In this document: piece after piece, positions 1 through 10,973 of the stretch
Numbering within the stretch: the stretch's first letter is position 1
Layout: the number at the start of each line of letters is the position of its first letter
Assembly (NCBI GenBank): GCA_903813345.2
Contig: CAIIXF020000005.1
Span: 34,167,375-34,231,374 of the forward strand
Direction: 5' to 3'
DNA length: 64,000 nucleotides
From: Owenia fusiformis
Taxonomy: Eukaryota; Annelida; Polychaeta; Sabellida; Oweniidae
The notes under the pieces: generated by a model
Databases searched by the model: none
Told to the model about the DNA's origin: nothing
The model's input: only the letters and a program-made list of their open reading frames with translations
Position numbers and translations under genes: made by a program

Positions 1-420
1 TTCATCTCAGTATATGGGATATTGCAACTTACACGATTGGTCAGTGTCAAAGAACATACAATTACACAAGTAATCAAAAGTGGGCATCGCCCCCATACTA
101 GAGTAGATGATTGCTATTCTCTATAAAAACAGAGTTAAACTTGACTTGAGATACATTTACATTGGACTTCTTTGATTATACTTTATATTTTCTGGTAAAT
201 AATGCACAACTCAGTGCAATGGTTATTGCATGAGGAGGGATGAGGTTAGTAACAGAATTGGGAGGGGGCAGAGTTAATCAGCCTTAGGAATAAATTCTTT
301 CTTTTGGACTTCTTCATAGAGTATTTTCTGGGTCTTCTTAGTTATCTCAATATACTGTTTATAGTTATTGTATGGGAGGGGGGTAGTAACAGAATTGGGA
401 GGGGTTGGGGGAACAAGTCA
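1..420 (-). repeat. dispersed repeat, inverted copy
   Basis: Bases 1 to about 300 are the reverse complement of about 3,530-3,830. Shared blocks include the CAAAAGTGGGC(A/G)TCGCCCCC stretch, the ACAGAGTTAAACTTGACTT stretch and GTAACAGAATTGGGAGGGGG. A second partial GTAACAGAATTGGGAGGGG block at about 386-405 suggests an extra fragment. No coding potential was recognised. Confidence 0.75.
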
Positions 421-1560
421 GCATTAAGTATCAATTTCATCTTCAGAGTTCTGGATTTCAGAAGATACATCTTCTGGAGTCTTTCTGATTCATCTCCTGG
501 TGCTATATCAACAATCATTTGTCTGAGAATACCAGTCAATACCCAATGCAATGGTGGAGTCATTCAGTTTCGATCCATGTCCATCTTCTGCTGGAATGTC
601 AGGGTTTACAATATGGGCCATATGCACGATAAGTGCTTTGTAGTAAGCTCTTGACAAGGTGGAAGAAGACTGATGTCGGTTCCTTCATAGTCTTTGATTG
701 TTTTATGGGGTCTAAACTTCTTTTTCAATTGGTTTATGTGGTTTTGCTGGTGTAAGACATTGTGACTTCACATAAATGTTTTTTTATTATATTAATCAGT
801 CTTCTTTTGTTGTCCAGCACTACGCTTTGCTGTATTCTGTGCTTATCCTAACACATTGATTGAAGGACTTATAAATGAAAGATATGTAGTCTTTAAAATG
901 CACATGAGAGATGGATTGAAAATGTGTTTATTCCTTGTGACAATATTACTCTCTGGGCCCATATGGGCCCTAAGGAAATATCATACTAAATTCCATGGAT
1001 TCTCTGATGGGTTGTTTTGTTTCTGGAGCTGGCAGAAAACCTGATAGGAGAAGAAGTGGGTGGTGGCACATCACCTTATCAAATGTAGAAATACATGTGT
1101 CCCTTAAGATTGGAATGAGTTCATGAATAAGGATGCAAACAAGAAGCAACTATACCAGTTACACTTAATTGAATAAGACCAGAATATGCCAAGAAAAAAT
1201 CTACTGTGTAGCAGGTGGGAAATGCCATATTCTTTCTAGTGATCATCATGATAAACCATGAAATTTTATTTCTTCCCAGCCCTTCAGGTGAGACAGAAAG
1301 ATGCTATGAGTATCAGAATGTCTAGTCATGGCAATACAATAACAACTATAGATGAGCCTTCTTATAGTCTGATCATTTTCATTCTTGTGATTTATCGCAT
1401 GATATTGATATTTCAACAATCTCTCAAGAGAAAATACCACTAAACACTTGCAGATTTGAGAGTCATTCAGCTGGGACTCAATATGGTGCTCCATCTTTTT
1501 AAAATGTGCTATCCTGCCCCTTCAAAGCCTGGCACTTACTTCATCTAGCGAAGGTATGAA
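421..1560. other. no gene recognised
   Basis: AT-rich sequence with only short open frames on both strands. I see no splice-bounded coding exon, RNA gene or clear repeat here. Confidence 0.6.
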
Positions 1561-2280
1561 GGCTGCATATATTATGCCAGGCCCTAGATGGGAGTAGTAA
1601 CAGAATAATTGGGAGGGAGTAGAGCTCCCTCCTAGGTCTGAAACCACTTCCCCACCCTCACCTCATGTAAAAACTATACTACTAAACATATTTATGAGAA
1701 ATGGTTTATATAAATTATATTTGAACATGACTGTATTCACGCCTTCTATAAACTGTGAACTAAGTCAACATTTTACCTGGGGTATATATGTCAACACTAT
1801 CCTTGGTAATACGAGTAATGTGTGACATCAAGAGGGCTGTAGTAATGGCAGACCATAAGTTGAATATTCGAAAAAAAATTGTGGAGTTTTCATGTTTGAA
1901 TTGAAATATATACCTCAGAGCAGGTGTGATATTGACAATGACCCCTTACAAAAGCTTTCGAACCCCTGACTCTCTTGCATAGCCATGTGGAGTGTATTTG
2001 TCAATATAACACCTGCTCTTCAGTCTATATTTCTTAAATAATAGAAGTATAGATGACGTATAGATGACAGTGATCTTCCAAGCATTAAAGCAAGTGGGCG
2101 CAGTACCCACCTGAGATTTTGAAAATAGGTTTGCACCCACCTGAAAATCCATATGCACCCACTTGAAAGTTAGAAAATCATGAAAAATTGGCATATTTTG
2201 ACCAATTTTGGTCTAAATTGTGAAAATGAAAATTTTGTACCCACCTAAGAAGAAATCCTGGGGAGATCACTGGATGATCT
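1561..2280. repeat. repeat fragments, no gene
   Basis: At about 1,590-1,625 a fragment of the same family appears (GTAACAGAATAATTGGGAGGG). At 2,090-2,250 the words CACCCACCTGA and variants recur four times at irregular spacing. No gene is visible. Confidence 0.5.
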
Positions 2281-3835
2281 TAAAACTCAAGTTGACCTCT
2301 GTTTGGACAGAATGAACCATATACTGTTGTTGGGGAGATTCCCACTTTTGATCACTTATGTAATAGTTTGGTCTTGGATACTTACCTATCATGTTTATTG
2401 TAATATCCTATATATTGAGATGAATATGAAGAAGACCTAGAATATGTACATGTTCCTTAGTAAATCCAGAACGAAGTATTATGAGCCCCCTTCCAGTTTC
2501 TATTACTAGCCCCCCCCCCCACTCTCAACCTGCCTCTCATGCAATAACTATAAAACTCAGATGTCACTGGTCAGTATCGAGCGATGGTATATGCCATATA
2601 AGCCTGGTTTAGTTCAAATATCAAAGTATTACATCGAAGTATAATATAATATATATAATATTACAAGAAGTATAAATGATAAATATATATGTATCTTGAA
2701 AATTCTACTTAAACCCTGTATTTATAGAGAATGGAAATCATTTACTATTATGAAGGTGATGATGCCTACTTTTGATCACTTATGTAATGGTAGCTTCCTA
2801 GTCAACTCGTACCCAAGACAACTCGTACCCAAGACAACTCGTACCCAAGCTTATTTTCAGTATTATGGGTGCATATTAGGGAAGAAATTGAGTTTGTAAT
2901 GCTTTCATGTTATAAGGTGAATCAAATAAGCCTCAATATTTTTTTGAATTTAGACGACATTTTTTCTCAATGGATCAGTAAAGCATTTTTTTTATTAAAT
3001 AAAAGAAGTGCTTGAAGCGCTTGTTCTCAAAATTTTTTTGTCAAACATATATATAAATAAATATAATTACAACGTTAGATCTGACACTTGTTCCAAACAC
3101 TCCTAAACATATAATATTTTGAAAAATGATTATAAACATATGTCTCTTCACTTGAACATCCTGAATCTGTGACCAATATAAAATAATAGTCAATATAAAT
3201 TGACACTCAGCTCAAAATGTCATAAAATTAAATCAATTTCTTCCGAAAATTCTTCTTCGAACTTTAAACTATTCTGAACAGTATGTTACAATTATAATAT
3301 GTATATCTATTCACATTCCCAGTCCAATGCTTGATTCAAAACAAAATATATACTTGGGTACGAGTTGTCTTGGGTACGACTTGTCTTGGGTACGAGTTGA
3401 CCAGTTACCTAATGGTATGGTCTTTGACACCAATCATGTAAAATGTAGTACCTATATATTGTAATGAAAATGAAGAAGACCCAGAAGATGTAACCTTTGA
3501 ATATCCAGAACTATATAAATGAGAATTATACTAAGGCTGATTAGCTCTGCCCCCTCCAAATTCTGTTACTACCACCCCACCCCCCCCCCCCCCTCCGCTC
3601 CCCATGCAACAACTTTTACACTTATATGTACATTATTTACCAGAAATGCATGATATTAAGTATATTCAAAGAACTTCAATATAAATGTATCTTAAAAGTC
3701 AAGTTAAACTCTGTCTTTTCAGAGAATGGTAATCATTTACTATTATGGGGGCGACGCCCACTTTTGATCACTTATGTAGTAGTATGGTCTTTGAGACTTA
3801 CCAATTATATAAATTGCAATATCCTTTATGCTTAA
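2281..3835 (+). repeat. tandem copies of the dispersed repeat, one interrupted
   Basis: The block CACTTTTGATCACTTATGTA followed by a TGGTCTTNGA stretch recurs near 2,340, 2,770 (continuing at 3,418) and 3,755. Each copy is followed by a CCAGAAC, C-rich and CATGCAA(C/T)AACT tail. The middle copy is split by the 617-bp element at 2,793-3,409. Poly(C) runs of 13-16 bases mark the tails. Confidence 0.75.
2793..3409. mobile_element. 617-bp non-autonomous transposon with 8-bp target duplication
   Basis: Perfect direct duplications TAATGGTA flank it (2,785-2,792 and 3,410-3,417). Subterminal inverted repeats consist of about three tandem copies of CAACTCGTACCCAAGA on the left (2,802-2,850) and their complement on the right (about 3,354-3,400). 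The interior is AT-rich without an open frame. It splits a copy of the local repeat, and neighbouring copies show the uninterrupted site. An 8-bp duplication fits hAT-like or related superfamilies. Confidence 0.8.
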
Positions 3836-4700
3836 ACAAATGCTTGAACTTCCCTGGCCATTTTGGGTGTGCTAAAATATTCTTATATCTGTTGATTTGA
3901 AAAATAATCCTTATTCTATATTATGTACATGTACAGGTTTGGCCAAAATTAAGGATTTTTCAATGAAAAGTGTGGTTTCCATGGCAACCATGAGTGACAG
4001 GTGATTGAACCTTAACATACTACCTCAGCATGATCCAATCAACTCCCCATAAAATTATTATGATGATTGAAGACCAACTGAAGGATTTATTCAATGATGA
4101 TAAAGTACCCCCTGTAATTTTCTATTTTAGGGTCGAAAACGCCAATTTGACAATTTTCGCCCCGGATACGGCGCGTCAGACAAACATTTTCTGAAGTATC
4201 ACATAAAAATACATAAGAAACAAGTAATTTCAATTTGTTCACGAACTAATACATTTTTGGGTGCTAGCTTACTACCTATAAGGATAAAGATAAATTTAGA
4301 TGTAAGTGAATGTTTGGGTTAGTAAACAAACACAGTTGATTGCCGTAGGCTAGAGCACTGAGAGATACACCATTAATGGACCCTGAAATACAAAACTTTA
4401 TCATTCTTTGCGCCTTTTCATCCACTTTTAAAGTCTAATTCCCGTTTCTGTTGTCAGTGAACCTGTAATAAGTATATTGCAATGATCCCAGGGCTTAAAT
4501 TTGGATGACCATTAGCTTACTTGAAGGCGTTGCTTACCAAAGCACGAGATGCGCAGCATCAACTGTTACTTTTAGGAAATAATGCCTGAAAGGAATGGTC
4601 ATTCCACAATGCATTGGGTATTGGACTTAAATTATTTTCACACATTGCAAAATATTTTATACAATTTCACTTAAAAGATATGAAATGACCTGAATAATAT
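3836..4700. other. no gene recognised
   Basis: Unassigned sequence. It contains one palindromic X-box-like word at 3,975-3,988 (GTTTCCATGGCAAC). I see no exon or repeat family beyond that. Confidence 0.5.
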
Positions 4701-4711
4701 ATATTCAATGC

Positions 4712-4717
4712 TTTATT
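4712..4717 (-). terminator. poly(A) signal AATAAA
   Basis: A minus-strand AATAAA lies about 190 bases after the stop codon of the candidate terminal exon at 4,908, a normal 3' UTR distance. Alone it is weak in AT-rich DNA. Confidence 0.3.
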
Positions 4718-4907
4718 GTACTAAAAATCCCTTTCGGGTGAGTGTACAGCAAATAAACATGATAAAATAAAACTAAAACTATACATACAATTACAATAAC
4801 ATACAATGCAAATTTTACATGGCATATAATGACAATATAATGTGATTGACTGATCATTAGATATATACCAACAACTACTATTAGCATATACACCTACATG
4901 TATATAT

Positions 4908-5149
4908 TTATATTGATAATATAGTTGTCGATCTCTTTTCAATTATTTCATAAAGGTATTTTGCAAAGGTGATACACATGTTACCCTCAGCATTAAACAT
5001 ATAATTAGCCTTTTCTTCAGTAGTCAATACAGTTAGATTTGGGCAAATCGAGTTAAACGTATCAAAGTATTCATATCTCATTTTTTCCAATAATATATTT
5101 TCAAGTAAACTTATTGCAAACCAAGTGAAATTAAGTGAGCAACAGATTC
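4908..5149 (-). CDS. candidate terminal exon, possibly of the minus-strand secreted-protein gene
   Basis: An open stretch on the minus strand follows ATTTTAG|GA at 5,149 and runs 80 codons to TAA at 4,908-4,910. It reads through ICCSLNFTWFAISLLENILL, EKMRYEYFDTFNSICPNLTV and FNAEGNMCITFAKYLYEIIE: charged, Cys-containing and protein-like, without a domain I recognise. It enters in phase 1, the phase in which the signal-peptide exon at 13,491-13,536 leaves. Joining them would give a 95-residue product with an 8.3-kb intron holding the transposon nest. The acceptor lacks a good pyrimidine tract, and intermediate exons may exist. Confidence 0.35.
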
Positions 5150-5717
5150 CTAAAATATGACGTCATTTTACCTAGTATGATATTGTTTCGGCTTCGTGTT
5201 GGTGTTTCTGTTGTGTTGGTATATCTTATTATTGAAGTATTAGCTTGGTTTTTGGGCTGTTTTCCCATTCTGGTACTTTCCTTACAGGTGTTCGCGTTTT
5301 GTTGTTGTCGGTCTGATGCTTTTGTTAGGTTTGTGTTGGATTTCTTAGTTTGTTTTGTTCTTTTGTTTTTGGTCTTGGCTTCATGCATGCTGATGTTTGT
5401 ATTTTGTTGGTGGTGTGTTTTTAGATGAGATATTATTCACAGATGGCATAATTTTTCTAAGAAAATACATCCTAAAGAAATTCTGCTATCTGTGATATTA
5501 TTAACTTGATTCAGGGGGCGGTTTTCCTATTTTAATGATTTCTTCGTATGGCTGTCTGCGTTTGTGAAATTCGTGTTGATTTCATAGAAATGTTTCATTA
5601 GTTTTGTGTTAAAGTTGTTTGGTTGCTTAGTTTGTCGTCTCAGCATCGTATTGGTGTTTGTGGTTTGTTGTTGATGTGTTTAAATTGCTCAGATACCATT
5701 TCCGGTGCTTCATAACA
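5150..5717. other. no gene recognised, T-rich and TTG-rich on the plus strand
   Basis: A 97-codon plus-strand open frame (5,135-5,428) is Val/Leu/Phe/Cys-rich because the DNA is a T/G-biased tract of TTTGTTTTGTT-like words. It has no family resemblance and is probably compositional. Confidence 0.5.
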
Positions 5718-6059
5718 TACGAGGGGTGATCAATAAGTAATGGACGCTTTTTTACACGGATACTTTTTTATAGACCAATCCCTTTGATTTTCCTACCAGT
5801 GATACATCATTCAATTACTAGTATCTATCAATTCTGAAAATTTGAAGACAAAATATATAATCATGTTGATATATCCTTATTTCCGTGAAGGAGGTACAGG
5901 TACCCCGGGACCGACATTTACGTCACATATTCGAATATTCAGTTTTTAGTCAGTTTGGCAAATAGCTAGATTTGAACTTTTTATATGCAACATGTGTTGT
6001 GTTGTTTGAAATATTTTGCTGACTGGTAACACATAAACAGAAAGTACTGTGATGTCAGA

Positions 6060-6243
6060 GTGTTGTATGGAAGGGGTTTGCAGATCAACTTGAGAAAGCA
6101 TTGTGGAAGAAGGGTGGTGAGAGAAGGGAACACCCTAATCCATATGGACAATGCACCTGCCTACAGATCTCAAAATGTTCAGAAAACAATATCCCTGGAC
6201 CTCAAAACTAAGCCCTTGGCCAATGCACCATATTGTCCAGATC
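6060..6243 (+). pseudogene. mariner transposase fragment, interrupted
   Basis: The frame gives LRKHCGRRVVREGNTLIHMD then NAPAYRSQNVQKTISLDLKT and NAPYCPDL. HMDNAPAYRSQ and the APYCPDL block are the second catalytic Asp region and the YSPDLAP-like motif before the third Asp in DD34D mariner transposases. The frame is destroyed at 6,245 by the nested insertion. After it, at about 9,615-9,645, GATCTGCTCATATGTGACTT resembles the continuation (PDL-A-P-CD). The N-terminal half is missing. Confidence 0.75.
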
Positions 6244-7334
6244 TCACTGGGGGGTATCGTGATGCAACAACACCGTGTTGTTGCATCAAGATGGCCAGAC
6301 TTCCGGTGATCGATTTTCGTACGATGTTTTGTTTTCCCAATTTACACCCATTTCTAGGACGAGTTGCTCAATAATCATACACATGCAGTTAGCACATGAT
6401 CTATATCTTAAAAAACTGTCATTGGTATACATGTAGCATCATCAAGAAGCGATAAATTCGTGGTTTTAATTCCTCACTATTGATGCAACAACACCACTCT
6501 GTTTCTTATCGATGATGCAACAACACCAATGTGCTGATGCAAAAACGCCAATATAATGTATCATTGAACAACAAGAGAAACTGTTTTATATTCTGTTTAC
6601 AGGTGTAGGTCGGGACATGAATAAAACGCGTGAGTCAGTGGTCCATGAACGAAACGTATTTTGTTTGGTCTCTTTGTCTATATCAAAGTTAAAAGGATAT
6701 ACAAGACAAACTAAATAAAGTACAGAATCCCCGGGAGGCAATCTCATTGATATTGTATCGGAAAAATAAAGATTATACATTTTCTAAATTAAATGCCCTT
6801 GATTTACCGTATGGAAATTGCTTACAAATAACTAATATAATTTTGGAAAGACAACAGATATCAGTCATTTTGTGTTGTTAGTACCTCAATTGAAATACTC
6901 AATTCTGATTGGTTGATGAGCGGTCAACAAAATGTATTGTTAGTACCTCAACTGAAATACTCGATTCTGATTGGGTGATTAGCGGTCAAAATTATGTACT
7001 GTTGACCGCTACTAGGTACTGTTGACCGCTACTTCTGAAAAAAAGTTTCATGACGTCACAAAAAACATGGAAGACGGACATTTTGTAAACGTTAATGAAA
7101 ATGACTTTACTAGGCGACAAGTATAGCAAAAATACAAGTAGAAACTTAAAATTAACATTAATTCACTAACGAGTACGCCGTGATGTGCCAAATACAGAGG
7201 TAAGCTACTTGCACTGTATCCAGATTTTCTAAAACAATATTGCAAACGTGGTTCGGAGAAAAGTTTGTTAAATGAAGCCATGCCGATTAATGATTGTTGC
7301 TATATGTGTATTATTAGTTTACTCCGACTAACAA

Positions 7335-7504
7335 AACAATTGTAGACCTCTCCATTCGACCAACCGTCAAAATCATATACCTCGACTGTAAACCTTGAAA
7401 CTACTGTTGACCTCGACCTTCGGTCTCTGTCAACAGTAGTTTTTCGGTTTACAGTCTCGGTATACAATTTTGCCGGTTGACCTCTGGGGAGGTCAACAAT
7501 TGTA
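7335..7504. repeat. near-palindromic hairpin repeat, copy 1
   Basis: The block begins ACAATTGTAGACCTCTC and ends GAGGTCAACAATTGT. Inner arms CTACTGTTGACCTCG and GTCAACAGTAG close the stem, so the whole 170 bases can fold back. A second copy lies at about 8,176-8,334. Confidence 0.7.
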
Positions 7505-7731
7505 AACTGTTGACCACTACTAGGTACTGTTGACCCCTATTTTTGAAAAATTGTTTTTTATGTTGAAATTTTTTTAATTTTGAAAAAATAAGTTCTGTAA
7601 AAAATTACAAGTATTCGACGGTTTGGGGATTTTTTGCTAAAATATGATACCTTTACTTATCCTACACTTAATGTACTAAATGTATAATAACATTAAAAAA
7701 TAAATTTGATATTTATTGGCAAAATAAATAA

Positions 7732-7861
7732 CCGGAGGATATCGTAACGATATACTCCGGGCGGAGGATATCGTAACGATATACTCCGGGCGGAGGATAT
7801 CGTGACGATATACTCCGGAAAACCCAATATGCGGAGGATAATTGTGACGATATACTCCGCT
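7732..7861. repeat. tandem array of about 30-bp palindromes
   Basis: Four successive units of the form CGGAGGATATCGTAACGATATACTCCG, each able to form a hairpin, the last two diverged (GTGACG, and ATTGTGACG). Confidence 0.75.
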
Positions 7862-8175
7862 TGTTGATTTCCCGCCAAATTGACTCTATTTGGCAGGAAA
7901 TTCATTTTGCAATGATATTATACATTTGGAACACTCCTTGTAAGTGTAGGATAATAAGAACATCCTATGATTTTTTTCAGAATATCATTTTAATCTACTC
8001 GGTGATATTGATATATGCACTCGTTCGCTTTGCTCTCTCGTGCAGATATCAATATCACCTCGTAGATAAAAATGATATTCCTCAAAATCATAGGATATCC
8101 TATAATTATCAAATATGTTCACGTGATATTCAATTATATATTCGTCCAATTATTATATTATTTGGACTAACAGAA

Positions 8176-8334
8176 CAATTGTTAACCTCTCTTTTCGGTC
8201 AACTGGCAAAAGTGTATACCTCAACAGTAAACCCTGAGAGTACTGTTGACCTCGACCTCCGAACTTTCAAGGATTACAGTATCGGTATACAATTTTGCCA
8301 GTTGACCTCAAGAGAGGTCTACAATTGTATATTG
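8176..8334. repeat. near-palindromic hairpin repeat, copy 2
   Basis: It begins ACAATTGTTAACCTCTC and ends GAGAGGTCTACAATTGT, with GTATACCTCAACAGTAAACC matched by GTAT...CGGTATAC inside. It is diverged from the copy at 7,335. A 198-codon open frame crosses it but is explained by the repeat. Confidence 0.65.
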
Positions 8335-10178
8335 TATATCCTTTGTTATCCCACCCAAAGTATGATGTCATATATCAAGTTGAAGAGTTGTATACGCTGC
8401 TCAGGAGTTTACGCTATCCAGGAGTTGTACATAGTTCTCAAGAATTGTATAGGATGAGTGTTGGTTTAATGATATTGCAGTTATACAATGCTATTATATA
8501 AAGGTTATTTACTGAGAGGGATTCAATATTGGTTTTATTCCGAGAGAAAATATGATATTTCCCGAGGGCCCGGGATATCTGGAATAACTGTACCCCTATC
8601 AATTTACCTTTTTGGCCCCTTAATCTTATCACTTTTGTTTACCTTTTTACACAGTCGGAGAAAAGGATTCCAAAGAGATCAATAATTCTACATGTGCGTC
8701 GTGCAAGATTTCCATTAAACGTGTAACTAAACGGCCTCTCTAATAAAGTCAATTAGACGTGTTTACACGTTGGCTCTCCAAATTGGAGGAAATACAGAAT
8801 CATATCATATTATATCATAGATGAAGCAATCATCCCATCAACATAAGCTCACGAATGTCACAGTTAAACTGTTTTAGTTATAATTTGATAAACAGTGGTA
8901 ACTTACATCTACTAGTTTATCACTGTTCCACAGATGGATGACAGATAATTTCCAATAGCTCATCATGTTTATCGAGAACGAAAGATGTTTGTCCACCATT
9001 TTGAATGATACTAACTGGAGTCAGGGTCATCAAGCTATGGAACAGTGGTTTATGAAAATAGATTGGGTTACTAAAGCTTGCCATGTTAAAGGCGATTGAA
9101 CTATGTTATAGAACAACGTCCAGTACATTATAATATTTAAAAGTATACATTTTTGAAAAAACATATAAAGGATCTTCGCCCGCATGACGTGTATTTTGAA
9201 AGCCTTGAGAAGAACGCAAATATGGGTAATGGGTAACGGTGTTGCAATAGTAGCATTTAAAAATCTGTTCCTCTCGAGATTTATGGTCTTCTGAAATTAT
9301 ACTATCAATTGGTGTTGCTGCATCATTGCTCAAATCTAGAGGAGTGTTGTTGCATCTTCGGTTTGGTGTTGTTGCATCAATAGTGAGGAACTAAAACCGT
9401 GAAGTTATTGCTTCTTGGTGATGGTACATGTATACTAATGACAGTTTCTTTAAATATAGATCGTGCGCTAACTGCACGTGTATGGTTATTGAGCAACTCG
9501 TCCTAGAAATGGGTTTAATTGGGGAAACAAAATATCGTACGAAAATCTATCACCGGAAGTCTGGCCATCTTGATGCAACAACACGGTGTTGTTGCATCAC
9601 GATACTCCCCAGTGAGATCTGCTCATATGTGACTTATTTATTTCTATACTACTTATTTCTATATAGAACGGATGCATTGATTAAACAAAACAACCCGTGC
9701 AACTGCATCTTGCTACCATGTCAGAGAATGGATTCACCCTTGTCTCACAATCTTGAGTTAAGAGGATGAGGAATTGTGTACATGTAGCACTTGATGGAAC
9801 CTATATAGAGGGCCCTGTGTAATGAATGTGGCATGAATACCACATAGGGATGATAAAACGTTCGAAATCAACTATGGCATAACAAAATGGGGTAATTCAT
9901 GACCATAATGGTTTGTTTTGTCCAGCCTGCATTCAACTGCATTGCATGCTAAACAAGCTAAAATAGCTTCAAAATGTTTGACGTCATGGCGGTCCTGGGG
10001 TTCCTATACATCCTTCACGGAAATAAAGATGTATCAAAATATATTACATCTTTTATTTCCAAATCTTCAGAATTGATAGATAATTGAATGATGTATCACT
10101 GGTAAGAAAATCGAAGGGATTGGTCTATAAAAAGCATCTGTGTAAAAAAGCATCCATTACTTTTGATCACACCTCGTA

Positions 10179-10970
10179 TGCACTGGTTGTCCGCATTTTT
10201 TGAAGTTCGTGTTGGTTTCATATAGAGTTGCCGCTTTATTAGTTTTAGGTTTGGGTCCTATTTCGTATACTAGCTGCTATTGTTTGAAAAATATTTTTTG
10301 AAACTCTTCTTTTTGACAGTTGTACTTTAGGGCAAGACGTTTAGCCCTTTCGTGTCACCTTTTTACTGCAGACAAGTAAAATGAATAGTCAATGAACCAA
10401 TCTATAATGTCTATGGGTCACTTCATAGTACCTCAACCTACCTACCTGCATCTTTGTTGGAATTTGAGTTGCTGACAGCTAAGTTGTCAGCTGAGGATTT
10501 GGCATCTGAGTAAAATCCGCTTTCTGATCGTGCTGAAACATACGTGAAACATCATATCGCAGCATTAAAATACAAACACCACAATATTTTATATCAGTCT
10601 GAGACCAAATTATCAAATGCAATTGCATGTAGCGATTCTGATTACGATGAAAACCCCGGTGGAAGTGTTACATATCTACAGGTGTGTCCCTTAAGGTGTC
10701 GGGGTAGTTATCAGAAAGGAGAAAGGATGACAGATTTCGGGTAGTGGGTGCATTACCTCCAGGAAAAGCACTCCCAGAGATGATCAAATAATTTCGACTT
10801 TGAGACAGGGAAGATGCAAACAGCCCATCCACATGTTTTTCTGAAATGTTTTCCCTATTATCAACCCCTTCCACCCCTGCTTTTTAATTTTTCTTGCATA
10901 AATATGTTGTGTTTCGAAACAAAGTTAAACCCTCTAAAGGAATAAGTGATTCCTTCGGGGTATTTAAAGA
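10179..10970. other. no gene recognised
   Basis: Short open frames only. GGAATAAGTGATTCCT at about 10,938-10,953 is repeated in inverse orientation at 12,775-12,790, so the inverted structure of the next element may originally have reached this far. Confidence 0.5.
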
Positions 10971-10973
10971 TAT

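Larger units (their letters stand above)
6245..9614. mobile_element. nested 3.4-kb palindromic element with about 280-bp inverted repeats
   Basis: Both ends read CACTGGGG(G/A)GTATCGTGATG inward, and the inverted similarity continues about 280 bases (left to about 6,530, right from about 9,335), including several copies of GATGCAACAACACC. AGATCT flanks both sides (6,239-6,244; 9,615-9,620). Because AGATCT is itself a palindrome, the exact duplication is uncertain. No transposase was recognised; the interior holds further hairpin repeats. It inserted into the mariner coding region. Confidence 0.75.
5720..10176. mobile_element. mariner-like element with long terminal inverted repeats, split by a nested element
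   Basis: Left end CGAGGGGTGATCAATAAGTA and right end complement CGAGGTGTGATCAAAAGTAA are flanked by TA on both sides (5,718-5,719; 10,177-10,178). The inverted repeats extend about 200 bases (to about 5,935 and from about 9,965), sharing TTTATAGACCAATCCCTT-like and CGTGAAGGA(G/T)GTA blocks. A transposase fragment lies at 6,060-6,243. The centre is occupied by a 3.4-kb nested element, so it cannot transpose on its own. Confidence 0.85.

Noticed and set aside
5131-5428. Facing open frames on both strands
   Set aside because: Low-complexity T/G-rich tract explains both.
7861-8457. 198-codon plus-strand open frame
   Set aside because: It crosses the hairpin repeat at 8,176-8,334 inside the nested transposon and has no family resemblance.
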